Notes under the pieces: generated by a model
Seen by the model: only the letters and a program-made list of their open reading frames with translations
Told to the model about the DNA's origin: nothing
Database searches by the model: none
From: Pirellulales bacterium
GTDB taxonomy: Bacteria > Planctomycetota > Planctomycetia > Pirellulales > JALHLM01
Assembly: GCA_022844585.1 (NCBI GenBank)
Contig: JALHLM010000421.1
Span: forward strand, 1 to 5,471
Reading direction: 5' to 3'
DNA length: 5,471 nucleotides
Program-made: the position numbers and the translations under genes
Part shown: piece by piece, positions 1 to 5,471 of the stretch
Layout of the letters: every line of letters begins with the position of its first letter
Numbering within the stretch: the first letter of the stretch is position 1

Positions 1-3
1 AAA

Positions 4-1455
4 TTGCGCAAGCCCGCGGCCGCCATGTTGTCGGTGTTGCTACGGCCGTCCTTCCTGGACCTCAAAGGAGGCGGCGGCGGAAAGCCGCTTGCGCCGGGCC
101 CGACGGAACGACTGCCTGCCGAGCCGACCGAGCCGGCCGAGCCGGCCGAGCCGGCCGAACCGACGGCGGCCGCGCCCACGAAGGCGCGCAAAGGAGGCGC
201 TGCCGAACCCGAGCTGGTGCGCGATCGCGACGATGCCAAGCCCAAAGATGTTCGCGTGTATTTCGGAACGAACAGGCAATTGGTCGAGCAGGTTCCGGAT
301 CCGCAACCGTTCCTCTACGGGCTTCCTTTCCTGTTGCTGGCTGCGGTCGCCGCGATTTACTGGCGTCTGCGTCAGCGCAAGCCTGACGCCCCGCCGCGAA
401 GTCGCCTGGCGACTTCGCTGATCGTACTGTCGATGAGCGGCGTGTCGATTTGGAGCGTCTTCGCCTGGAACGACGCCTTGCGGGCGCAAACCTCGCAGCA
501 TGTTGGCACGCATTTTGGCCCGCGGCGCAATCAGGAAGGCAAGATTTACTACGGCTACTGCGACGTTTCTATTCCGCCGACGCATTCGGTCGGCAAAGTC
601 GAGGAACCGCTGTTGGGTCCCGACGACGAAGATAGCCATGTCGTGCTCAAACGGACGGAGCGGCTCGAAGACGAGGCGTTTTATCAGTCCGTGCGCAAGG
701 TGCTCGACGGGCTGCCGCGCGATCGCCGCGACTGCTTTGTGTTCGTCCACGGCTATAACTCCACCTTTGAGCAAGCCGCGCGGCGCACGGCGCAGATTCA
801 CTACGACCTCAAGTTCCCCGGCGCGCCGCTGTTTTACAGCTGGCCGTCGCGGGGCGCACTCCGGCACTATCCCTCGGATCGCAACGAAATCCAGTACAGC
901 TACCGCTACGTGAAGCAGTTCCTGCTGGAGCTATCGGAGAAACTCGACGCCGACCGCATCCATATCATCGCCCACAGCATGGGCACCGACGCCGTGGGAC
1001 GGGCCATCGCGGAGTTGGGCGATCGCGGTCGTGTCTTCGATCAAATCGTGCTGGCCGCGCCCGATATCGACGCCGACGTGTTTCGCGAGCAAATCGCGCC
1101 GGCGATGGCGGCCCATTCGCAGCGCACGACACTGTACTGTTCCAACACCGATTGGGCCCTCGTGGCGTCGAACACGTTTAACGACGGCTGGCGGGCGGGG
1201 GATTCCAGCGGAGGCATCATGGTGGTCCAAGGGGCGGATACCGTTGACGCCTCGGGCATCGACACCGCGCTGTTGGGCCATTCGTACTACGGCGACTGCT
1301 TGCCGTTGTTGAACGACGTGCAGATGCTATTTGAGAAGAACCTGTCGCCGGCGGAGCGGGAGCTGGAACCGGTCAAGTTAAGCGGACCGTCGGCGTATTG
1401 GATTTTCAAACATTTATTTGGGCCGGAAAAGACCGACACGAACACTAGCCCGTAG
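4..1455 (+). CDS. Membrane-anchored alpha/beta hydrolase, DUF900 type (5' end uncertain)
   Basis: Predicted serine hydrolase of the alpha/beta fold, substrate unknown. Numbered from the TTG at 4 (483 residues), it has a Pro/Ala/Glu-rich segment at about 38-60, then the DUF900-type strand VRVYFGTNR (83-91). Two hydrophobic segments follow (about 103-120 and 135-155) with a basic linker between them, then YCDVSIPPTH (185-194). Core motifs are VHGYN (248-252, oxyanion region), AHSMG with nucleophile Ser325, APDID (352-356, acid residue) and LLGHS with His426, so the catalytic triad looks intact. The basic linker predicts that linker in the cytoplasm and the hydrolase domain outside the inner membrane; this is inference. 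The frame is open to the window edge, so the true start may lie upstream; ATG at 25 is another option, and neither has a clear ribosome binding site. The last codons and the TAG stop lie inside an inverted-repeat arm. Family assignment is firm; substrate and biological role are not known. Confidence 0.88.
   Translation: MRKPAAAMLSVLLRPSFLDLKGGGGGKPLAPGPTERLPAEPTEPAEPAEPAEPTAAAPTKARKGGAAEPELVRDRDDAKPKDVRVYFGTNRQLVEQVPDPQPFLYGLPFLLLAAVAAIYWRLRQRKPDAPPRSRLATSLIVLSMSGVSIWSVFAWNDALRAQTSQHVGTHFGPRRNQEGKIYYGYCDVSIPPTHSVGKVEEPLLGPDDEDSHVVLKRTERLEDEAFYQSVRKVLDGLPRDRRDCFVFVHGYNSTFEQAARRTAQIHYDLKFPGAPLFYSWPSRGALRHYPSDRNEIQYSYRYVKQFLLELSEKLDADRIHIIAHSMGTDAVGRAIAELGDRGRVFDQIVLAAPDIDADVFREQIAPAMAAHSQRTTLYCSNTDWALVASNTFNDGWRAGDSSGGIMVVQGADTVDASGIDTALLGHSYYGDCLPLLNDVQMLFEKNLSPAERELEPVKLSGPSAYWIFKHLFGPEKTDTNTSP
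121..165 (+). repeat. 9-base tandem repeat encoding Glu-Pro-Ala/Thr
   Basis: Five consecutive 9-base units, GAGCCGACC, then three identical GAGCCGGCC (130-156), then the diverged GAACCGACG. They encode a Pro-Ala/Thr-Glu linker between the N-terminus and the first hydrolase strand. The unit length is a multiple of three, so copy-number changes keep the frame. It probably works as a flexible or extended spacer. Confidence 0.9.
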
Positions 1456-1614
1456 CGCCAGCGAGGGACGGTTGACGTGGGCGGCAATCAAATCGAATAC
1501 GCCAAGCAAACCGTCCGTAATCGACCGACTGCAATACCCAAAAAGCCGTCCCGGCGTTCATGCCAACTCATCACCGCCGTCCTCTCCCCCTCGCGGGCGC
1601 TACGGGCTAGTGTT
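1441..1614. repeat. Inverted repeat, 27-base arms, in the convergent gap
   Basis: Left arm 1441-1467 begins AACACTAGCCCGTAGCGCC. Right arm 1588-1614 is its reverse complement with one mismatch in 27 (A at 1460 against C in the right arm when read in the same direction). The arms are 120 bases apart. The left arm encodes the final Asn-Thr-Ser-Pro and the TAG stop of the hydrolase gene. Beyond the 27 bases, ACGG follows the left arm directly, and a similar ACGG follows the right arm after a 7-base interruption, so the homology may be longer. A smaller 8-base pair, GGACGGTT (1466-1473) and AACCGTCC (1509-1516), lies inside. The gap 1456-1643 holds no convincing gene. The TAGCGCCAGCGAGGG core resembles dispersed repeats I remember from planctomycete genomes. 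It may be a small non-autonomous element, or a two-way terminator for the two converging genes. Confidence 0.8.
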
Positions 1615-1643
1615 GACGCGCTAGTTCGGCACGCGACTGCTCG

Positions 1644-2789
1644 CTACGCCGGCGGATGTTCCAAGAGCCAGTCTTCCAGGATCACATGCTTGACGACCGG
1701 CGCGCGTAGTAGCGCCGTGCGGGACGGTAGGATGGCGGTCAACCAGGGGCGGCGGGCCATGCCCGAAACGGCGCGGAGGCCGAAGCCGCCCATGGTGCGG
1801 CGTTTGAGTTGGGCGTCGATGTTTTCGCTCAGACGCTTGTACGTGGCCGGGATCAGATTCGGTTCCGGGCCGAGGTGGATGACGGTCTCGATGCCGCGCG
1901 TGAGCGTTGCGTAGATCGCGTCCCAGAGCCGTTGCGGTTCGTCCAGCCAGCGGGCGAGATGGGTGCGGCTGTTGTAGTCGTTGTACGAAATTTCGCCGGT
2001 GACCAGCGATAACACGCGCGGCGCCGGCTCGACGAATCCGCCGGGCATCTGGAACATGGTCCACGCGGCGCGGTTGGGGATTTGTTTTCGCCACAACAAC
2101 GGCGTGTGCAGGGGCGGCCAACGGTTCGGGTTCTTGCGCAGGTGCGTGGTCGGCGGCAACACCGGATGCATCGATTGCCGGAAGCGATCGACCGTATCGC
2201 CCTGCCCCAAGAGCAGCACGGCGTTCGGGGCCAACTGGGCGGAAATCGCGATCACGCCATGCCCCTGAGAGCAGATATGCAGGCAATGGCGTTCGATGGC
2301 GGTCAAATCGAGCGCCGGGCCGATCGAAAACAGCACGCCCATCGTGACGTCGGTCGCCAGGTCGGCGCAGTCGTCGGCCATCGATAGCAGCGTCCCCAGC
2401 ACCTCCTCCAAGCGGAACACGCCCCCGGCGACCAAGGCTGTGACTTCACCGAGGCTGTAGCCGAAGGCCAGGCGCACGCGACGGTAATCGAGCCCATGCA
2501 ACTCGCGCATGATTTCGAGGTGCGCCATCTCGACCGACATGATGAGCGCGATATCCTCGGCGAACGTGGCCAGCGAGGACTCGCGCCGCGAAGTGACGCG
2601 CTCGACAAGATCGAAGCGGTGCGACGACAAATCGGCGGCGGCCTTTGAGGCTTCTTCGAGATGGCGGCGCATGATCGGCCCGTAGGCGGCATGGGCGAGC
2701 AATTCCGGCGTGCGGCCGAGATTGGTCACGTTGTAACCGCGGAACGCGCAGGCGGCGCTCGCCAGCGTGTCCTGAGTCAACAATTCCAT
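1644..2789 (-). CDS. FabD-like acyltransferase (malonyl-CoA:ACP transacylase family), atypical active site
   Basis: 381 residues from ATG at 2789, chosen because GAGG lies 5 bases upstream and the recognisable fold begins right after it; a TTG at 2849 would add 20 unlike residues. The family moves acyl groups from CoA to acyl carrier protein in fatty acid or polyketide synthesis, in the cytoplasm. Visible landmarks are CAFRGYN (14-20) where FabD has FVFPGQGSQ, GYSLGE (110-115) with nucleophile Ser112, PPLHTP with His228 as the likely catalytic histidine, and LGPEPNL (306-312) matching the C-terminal GPG..L motif. Three departures from E. coli FabD stand out: GHS is GYS, the oxyanion glutamine motif is lost, and an ungapped alignment puts Met137 where FabD has Arg117, which binds the malonyl carboxylate. 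A tail of about 55 residues follows the core. The Ser/His pair suggests activity, perhaps with a non-carboxylated acyl group. No ketosynthase or carrier protein gene is in the window. Confidence 0.85.
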   Translation of the reverse strand: MELLTQDTLASAACAFRGYNVTNLGRTPELLAHAAYGPIMRRHLEEASKAAADLSSHRFDLVERVTSRRESSLATFAEDIALIMSVEMAHLEIMRELHGLDYRRVRLAFGYSLGEVTALVAGGVFRLEEVLGTLLSMADDCADLATDVTMGVLFSIGPALDLTAIERHCLHICSQGHGVIAISAQLAPNAVLLLGQGDTVDRFRQSMHPVLPPTTHLRKNPNRWPPLHTPLLWRKQIPNRAAWTMFQMPGGFVEPAPRVLSLVTGEISYNDYNSRTHLARWLDEPQRLWDAIYATLTRGIETVIHLGPEPNLIPATYKRLSENIDAQLKRRTMGGFGLRAVSGMARRPWLTAILPSRTALLRAPVVKHVILEDWLLEHPPA

Positions 2790-2794
2790 GTAAG

Positions 2795-2798
2795 CCTC
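2795..2798 (-). promoter_or_regulatory. Ribosome binding site of the acyltransferase gene
   Basis: On the - strand the sequence GGCGAGGCTTAC directly precedes the ATG at 2789, placing GAGG 5 bases from the start codon. It is the only Shine-Dalgarno-like site with good spacing at any start I examined here, and it supports the 2789 start over the upstream TTG at 2849. Confidence 0.5.
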
Positions 2799-2830
2799 GC
2801 CGCCAGGTGCCGTCACAGTTCGGAGGCGTG

Positions 2831-2860
2831 AGTGTACCCGATGCCGCAACTCTAGGCCAA
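2831..2860 (-). promoter_or_regulatory. Possible promoter of the acyltransferase gene
   Basis: Read on the - strand, TTGGCC (2860-2855) and TACACT (2836-2831) are 18 bases apart, each matching 4 of 6 positions of the sigma-70 boxes TTGACA and TATAAT. A start of transcription near 2824 would give a leader of about 35 bases before the ATG at 2789. It would also place the alternative TTG at 2849 upstream of the transcript. Weak matches of this kind occur by chance. Confidence 0.25.
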
Positions 2861-2883
2861 AGCGATTCGGCTCAGCTCACGCG

Positions 2884-2916
2884 CGCAGGCTTAAGCCGCC
2901 GTTGGTAGGGCCTGCG
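2884..2916. promoter_or_regulatory. Palindrome and inverted repeat in the divergent promoter region
   Basis: A perfect 10-base palindrome, GGCTTAAGCC, lies at 2888-2897. It overlaps the left half of a 7-base inverted repeat, CGCAGGC (2884-2890) and GCCTGCG (2910-2916). The site sits between the two divergent genes and upstream of both candidate promoters, where a dimeric regulator could bind. No regulator gene is in the window, so this is only a position-based suggestion. Confidence 0.25.
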
Positions 2917-2931
2917 GATTCGGGTTTTCGA

Positions 2932-2940
2932 TGCTATTCT
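2932..2940 (+). promoter_or_regulatory. Possible extended -10 promoter of the UVR-motif gene
   Basis: TGCTATTCT matches the extended -10 pattern TGnTATAAT, with 4 of 6 in the hexamer plus the TG. No convincing -35 box lies 16-18 bases upstream, which an extended -10 may not need. Transcription would begin near 2947, about 35-47 bases ahead of the candidate start codons at 2982 and 2994. Confidence 0.3.
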
Positions 2941-2993
2941 GGAATCAGTGTTTCGGCCTCCCGTTCAACCTTGTGAATTAGTTGTCGCGTCGC

Positions 2994-3779
2994 GTGTCGC
3001 AGGATATTTCCCACATATTGTCGTCCTGGCCGTATGACCCCGATGAATTGTCGGTCCGCGTGGTCGCTGGCGACGACGGCAAAAGCCGGATTCAGGTGCG
3101 GCTCGATTTGGGGGTGCTCCAACTGGAAATGGACGGCCGCCCGGACGGTCTCCGCCCCGAGGGGAGCGAGTCCTGGCTGGACCATTTTCTCCAGCGGCAG
3201 CGAGACCACGACGCCGCCCACCCGGATAGCGCCGCCTTCCAGCTCAGCAGCGACGATTGCGCCTTCCTCCAGCGGGAGGGGGTGCAGTATTACCACCGCT
3301 ACCTGAGCTTCTGGCACTTGGAGATGTTCGAGCTGTGCGCCCGCGACACGGCCCGCAACCTGCGGCTGTTTCGCTTCGTGCATGATCATGCGCGCTACGA
3401 ACGCGACAAGCTCGCCTTCGACCAGTGGCGCCCTTACGTGACCATGATGCACGCCCGGGCGGTCGCCACGCCGCTGGTCCGCTTAGGCCAACACGAGGCG
3501 GCGCTCCGCGCGTTGCAGGTCGGCATCGACGGCATCCGGGCCTATCTCGATGAGTACGGGCAAACCGAACAAGCCGACCAGTGCGCCGAATTGGTGCAGC
3601 TCGAAAAGCTCTACGCCCACGTCGCCGCGCAGCACGCGCCGGGGGCGGAACCGGATCCCAGTGCGGAGCGCATGCACGCGCTGCAAAAAGAGCTGGACCA
3701 GGCGATCTCGCAAGAAGCGTTCGAAGAAGCGGCCCGGCTCCGGGATGAAATCCGGAAACTCTCCGACAACGGGCCGTGA
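2994..3779 (+). CDS. UvrB/UvrC-motif (UVR) protein
   Basis: 261 residues from GTG at 2994. A TTG at 2982 would add MSRR, and TAG directly before it (2979-2981) rules out anything longer. GTG is preferred because the protein then begins MSQDISHIL, as I recall for relatives, but no good ribosome binding site separates the two. Three parts are visible. The first is an N-terminal domain (about 1-55) with RIQVRLDLGVLQLEMDGRPDG, probably beta-rich. The second is a helical middle rich in aromatic, His and Arg residues (about 95-160), then a TPR-like helix pair LVRLGQHEAALRAL (about 161-174). The third is a C-terminal UVR motif (227-256) with LQKELDQAI, EEAARLRDEI and KL, a helical hairpin that in UvrB and UvrC mediates UvrB-UvrC contact and that also occurs in McsA-type adaptors. 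No CxxC zinc motifs of the McsA kind and no nuclease motifs are present. It is therefore not UvrB or UvrC, and its role is unknown, perhaps protein-protein contact. It is divergent from the acyltransferase gene. Confidence 0.85.
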   Translation: MSQDISHILSSWPYDPDELSVRVVAGDDGKSRIQVRLDLGVLQLEMDGRPDGLRPEGSESWLDHFLQRQRDHDAAHPDSAAFQLSSDDCAFLQREGVQYYHRYLSFWHLEMFELCARDTARNLRLFRFVHDHARYERDKLAFDQWRPYVTMMHARAVATPLVRLGQHEAALRALQVGIDGIRAYLDEYGQTEQADQCAELVQLEKLYAHVAAQHAPGAEPDPSAERMHALQKELDQAISQEAFEEAARLRDEIRKLSDNGP

Positions 3780-3798
3780 GTGAGAATGTCTAATTTCC

Positions 3799-3890
3799 AA
3801 ATCGGAATGTCGAATCAAATCTGAATGACGGAATGACGAAAGGCCGTCATTCGTCATTTAAGCATTCGACATTCATTCGTCATTCGGATT
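3799..3890. repeat. Nested repeat built from CATTCGTCATT-like units
   Basis: The gap between the converging UVR and prpD genes (3780-3908) is much richer in A and T than its flanks and is made of short related units. CATTCGTCATT occurs at 3848-3858 and again at 3874-3884. GAATGTCGAAT (3805-3815) is the exact reverse complement of ATTCGACATTC (3864-3874). AAATCGGAATG (3799-3809) pairs with CATTCGGATTT (3881-3891) with one mismatch. The set can fold as an inner hairpin with outer pairings. I recall similar arrays in planctomycete intergenic DNA. No gene is visible in the gap. Confidence 0.75.
3824..3858. terminator. Hairpin, candidate two-way terminator
   Basis: The left arm 3824-3838 pairs with the right arm 3845-3858 over 14 base pairs with one bulged G, leaving a 6-base loop, AAAGGC. 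It begins 45 bases after the UVR stop codon and its far edge is 51 bases past the prpD stop codon, so it could end transcripts from both genes. Only a short TT(T) run follows on the + strand, so it is not a textbook rho-independent terminator. Confidence 0.45.
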
Positions 3891-3908
3891 TCGACACTCG
3901 ACATTTCA

Positions 3909-5420
3909 TCACTTGATTTCGAACTCATACAACTCCGCCATCGCCTCCGGCGACTTTCCGCGCAATGCGTGGCAGCGGTCGTAGAGTGCTTGGGGATCAT
4001 CGACGCCGAGGCTGGCCAGTAGTTGGAACTTGTGGGTGAGCAATTGATCCAGGTCGGCGCCTGCGTAGCGGGCATGGCCGGCCGGGTACATGACGAGGCC
4101 GCTGGAGAGGCGGCCCAGATCGGCGTGTTCGATTTCGAGCGACGTGGGAATGCCATCCGGATACTTGGCGTCGAACTCCGGGCCGCCATGCGCGAATTCG
4201 ATGCGGTCGATCAGCCGTCGCGTGAGCGGATCGAAGAGCGCCGCGTCGTCGTAGTCGGCGGGCATCAGCATCAGTTCTTTCCAGCCGGCGGCGCGGATCG
4301 TCAGCGCCTTGCGCAGCAGCGTGGCCACGATGTAGACCATCGAGTGATCCGCGCTTTGCCGCGTGCGCGGGTCGCGCTTCGCCGGGTCGCCGATGATGCC
4401 GAAGGCGGGTTGATAGATTCTGATCCGAAGTTTGGCGATTTTCGTTTCATCCGCCAGCAACGCCGGATGACGCTGTAGGAGATCGATCAATCCCTGGATC
4501 GCGCCGGCGGATTGATGCTCGTAGAGGCCAAGCTTGAAATGCATCCCGCGCACCGCGAAGTCGTCGCCAGTAACGGCCAAGGTGAGATCAAAGGGGCTTT
4601 CCTGCTTCGACTTAGGCGGCTCAAACAGGCAGAAGATCGCCTCGGGATTGCGGAAGATATCCGCGGGGCCGACGAACCCGCGCAGCGCGCGGCGGACACT
4701 GACGACGGCCATCTCCGTACTGAGCGCCGCGGACGCGCCCTTGGAATCAGAAAGCTGTTTGCCGGCGCGGATCGCGCGGAACGGGATGTAATGCGCGACC
4801 AGCAATCCCAGGGACGATTCAATCTGCTCGGGCGTGGCGCCCAACAGCGCGCCGTAGACCGAGGCCGAGGCGATCGCGCCGTGGACGACATGGTCGATCT
4901 TGTGGTCCTTCAAGCTGAAGACTTCGGCCAGCCGGCCGCGAATCTCGTCCAGCAGCAACATCGCGAGGGCCGCGCGGTTGCCGTCGATCGAAACCTGTTG
5001 AGCCGCCGCGATGACGACTGGATAGAAATCGTTGTGACCGAACTCGCCCGCGGTGTGGCCGAGCCGAGGGTTGTAGCCGAAGTTCGTGCCGTTGGAGTCC
5101 CATTCACGCACTGCGGCGCAGTTCGCGGCGATCGCCTTCTCCGGTTGCACGCGGGTGCGCGAGCCAAAGCAACTGGCGCCGGGCTGACCGTCGACGACGC
5201 GATATTCCAGCGCCTCGTCCCGCAGCACGTGCGGCGCGTTGGTTCGCAGCGCGAGCGCCGAGACGGCGCAGGCCACGCTGTCGAGATGAAAACGCTCGAC
5301 GGCGCGAAGGGCCAGTTCGCCAGGCGCGCCGAGTTTTCCGTTGAGAAAGTCGAGCGCGAATCGACCCAGGCCGAGCGCCTGGTTGGAGTCGCGCGGCAAG
5401 GTGATCGTGTCAACAGGCAT
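3909..5420 (-). CDS. MmgE/PrpD family protein, 2-methylcitrate dehydratase-like
   Basis: 503 residues from ATG at 5420, slightly longer than E. coli PrpD (483). An in-frame TGA six codons upstream excludes a much longer start, and no ribosome binding site is evident. PrpD dehydrates 2-methylcitrate to 2-methyl-cis-aconitate in propionate breakdown; other family members act on related acids, such as cis-aconitate decarboxylase. Visible segments that line up with PrpD are ANCAAVREWDSNGTNFGYN (99-117), GHNDFYPVVIAAAQ (128-141), DHVVHGAIASASVYGALLGAT (176-196), DSKGASAALST (225-235, Lys228 at the PrpD KxWAAGDATS position), FKLGLYEHQSA (295-305), SADHSMVYIVA (356-366, PrpD RDHCIQYMVA) and a C-terminal YPAGHAR (445-451). 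The protein looks complete. No prpB or prpC is in the window, and the gene next to it converges, so substrate is uncertain; the family call is firm but the specific reaction is inferred. Confidence 0.9.
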   Translation of the reverse strand: MPVDTITLPRDSNQALGLGRFALDFLNGKLGAPGELALRAVERFHLDSVACAVSALALRTNAPHVLRDEALEYRVVDGQPGASCFGSRTRVQPEKAIAANCAAVREWDSNGTNFGYNPRLGHTAGEFGHNDFYPVVIAAAQQVSIDGNRAALAMLLLDEIRGRLAEVFSLKDHKIDHVVHGAIASASVYGALLGATPEQIESSLGLLVAHYIPFRAIRAGKQLSDSKGASAALSTEMAVVSVRRALRGFVGPADIFRNPEAIFCLFEPPKSKQESPFDLTLAVTGDDFAVRGMHFKLGLYEHQSAGAIQGLIDLLQRHPALLADETKIAKLRIRIYQPAFGIIGDPAKRDPRTRQSADHSMVYIVATLLRKALTIRAAGWKELMLMPADYDDAALFDPLTRRLIDRIEFAHGGPEFDAKYPDGIPTSLEIEHADLGRLSSGLVMYPAGHARYAGADLDQLLTHKFQLLASLGVDDPQALYDRCHALRGKSPEAMAELYEFEIK

Positions 5421-5471
5421 GGCGAGTTCGCTTGGTCATCCAGATAGATCAAGTTGCGTGCCACATTCGCC

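Noticed and set aside
63..199. Two copies of CAAAGGAGGCG (63-73 and 189-199) that look like strong ribosome binding sites
   Set aside because: Both encode Lys-Gly-Gly in the hydrolase frame, and no in-frame start codon lies 5-10 bases downstream of either.
40..867. 275-codon open frame on the - strand opposite the hydrolase gene
   Set aside because: It is rich in Arg, Ala and Gly with no recognisable motif, while the + strand frame has a full catalytic triad. Long antisense frames are expected in GC-rich coding DNA.
1441..1614. Insertion sequence or CRISPR-like array
   Set aside because: There is no transposase frame, only two arms in opposite orientation, and no regularly spaced direct repeats, so neither description fits.
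1477..1914. + strand open frame crossing the 1441-1614 repeat into the acyltransferase gene
   Set aside because: It is made of repeat sequence plus the antisense of the acyltransferase C-terminus, with no recognisable domain.
3483..3857. - strand frame starting in the 3799-3890 repeat, with an RHSDL-type repeated N-terminus
   Set aside because: The repeated residues come only from translating the intergenic repeat, and the remainder is antisense to the UVR gene.
4512..5447. 311-codon open frame on the + strand opposite prpD
   Set aside because: The composition is typical of an antisense shadow (many Arg, Asp, Gly, Ala), no domain is visible, and the opposite strand encodes a clear PrpD-family protein.
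4910..5464. - strand frame from GTG 5464 beginning ARNLIYLDDQANSP, faintly like a cysteine desulfurase start
   Set aside because: After about 15 residues it runs out of frame through prpD and becomes low-complexity Arg/Ser sequence, and it lacks a continuing homologous domain.

Overview
The window comes from a GC-rich bacterial genome and most likely from a planctomycete. Three things suggest this. A protein with a C-terminal UvrB/UvrC (UVR) motif is joined to an N-terminal region I associate with planctomycetes. The stand-alone acyltransferase has an altered FabD signature (FRGYN in place of FPGQGSQ). Two intergenic repeats, one built on a TAGCGCCAGCGAGGG core and one on CATTCGTCATT units, are of kinds I remember from planctomycete intergenic DNA. 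This assignment rests on memory and inference, not on a search.

Layout: four protein genes occupy almost all of the window. From left to right they are (1) a + strand membrane-anchored alpha/beta hydrolase of the DUF900 type (4-1455, its 5' end possibly outside the window); (2) a - strand malonyl-CoA:ACP-transacylase-like protein (1644-2789); (3) a + strand UVR-motif protein (2994-3779, or from 2982); (4) a - strand MmgE/PrpD family protein, 2-methylcitrate-dehydratase-like (3909-5420). Genes 1/2 and 3/4 converge. Genes 2/3 diverge from a roughly 200-base region with weak promoter-like sequences. The neighbours alternate in strand, so none of them form an operon, and I see no evidence for a shared pathway.

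Non-coding: both convergent gaps hold inverted repeats. The first (1441-1614) has two 27-base arms matching at 26 positions, and its left arm supplies the last codons and the stop of the hydrolase. The second (3799-3890) is AT-richer, with nested hairpins between the UVR gene and prpD. Both could act as two-way terminators or be remnants of small dispersed elements.

The most notable protein-level features are the acyltransferase's missing malonate-binding arginine and the two-helix membrane hairpin inserted inside the hydrolase domain. I see no tRNA, rRNA, CRISPR array, transposase gene or defence locus.
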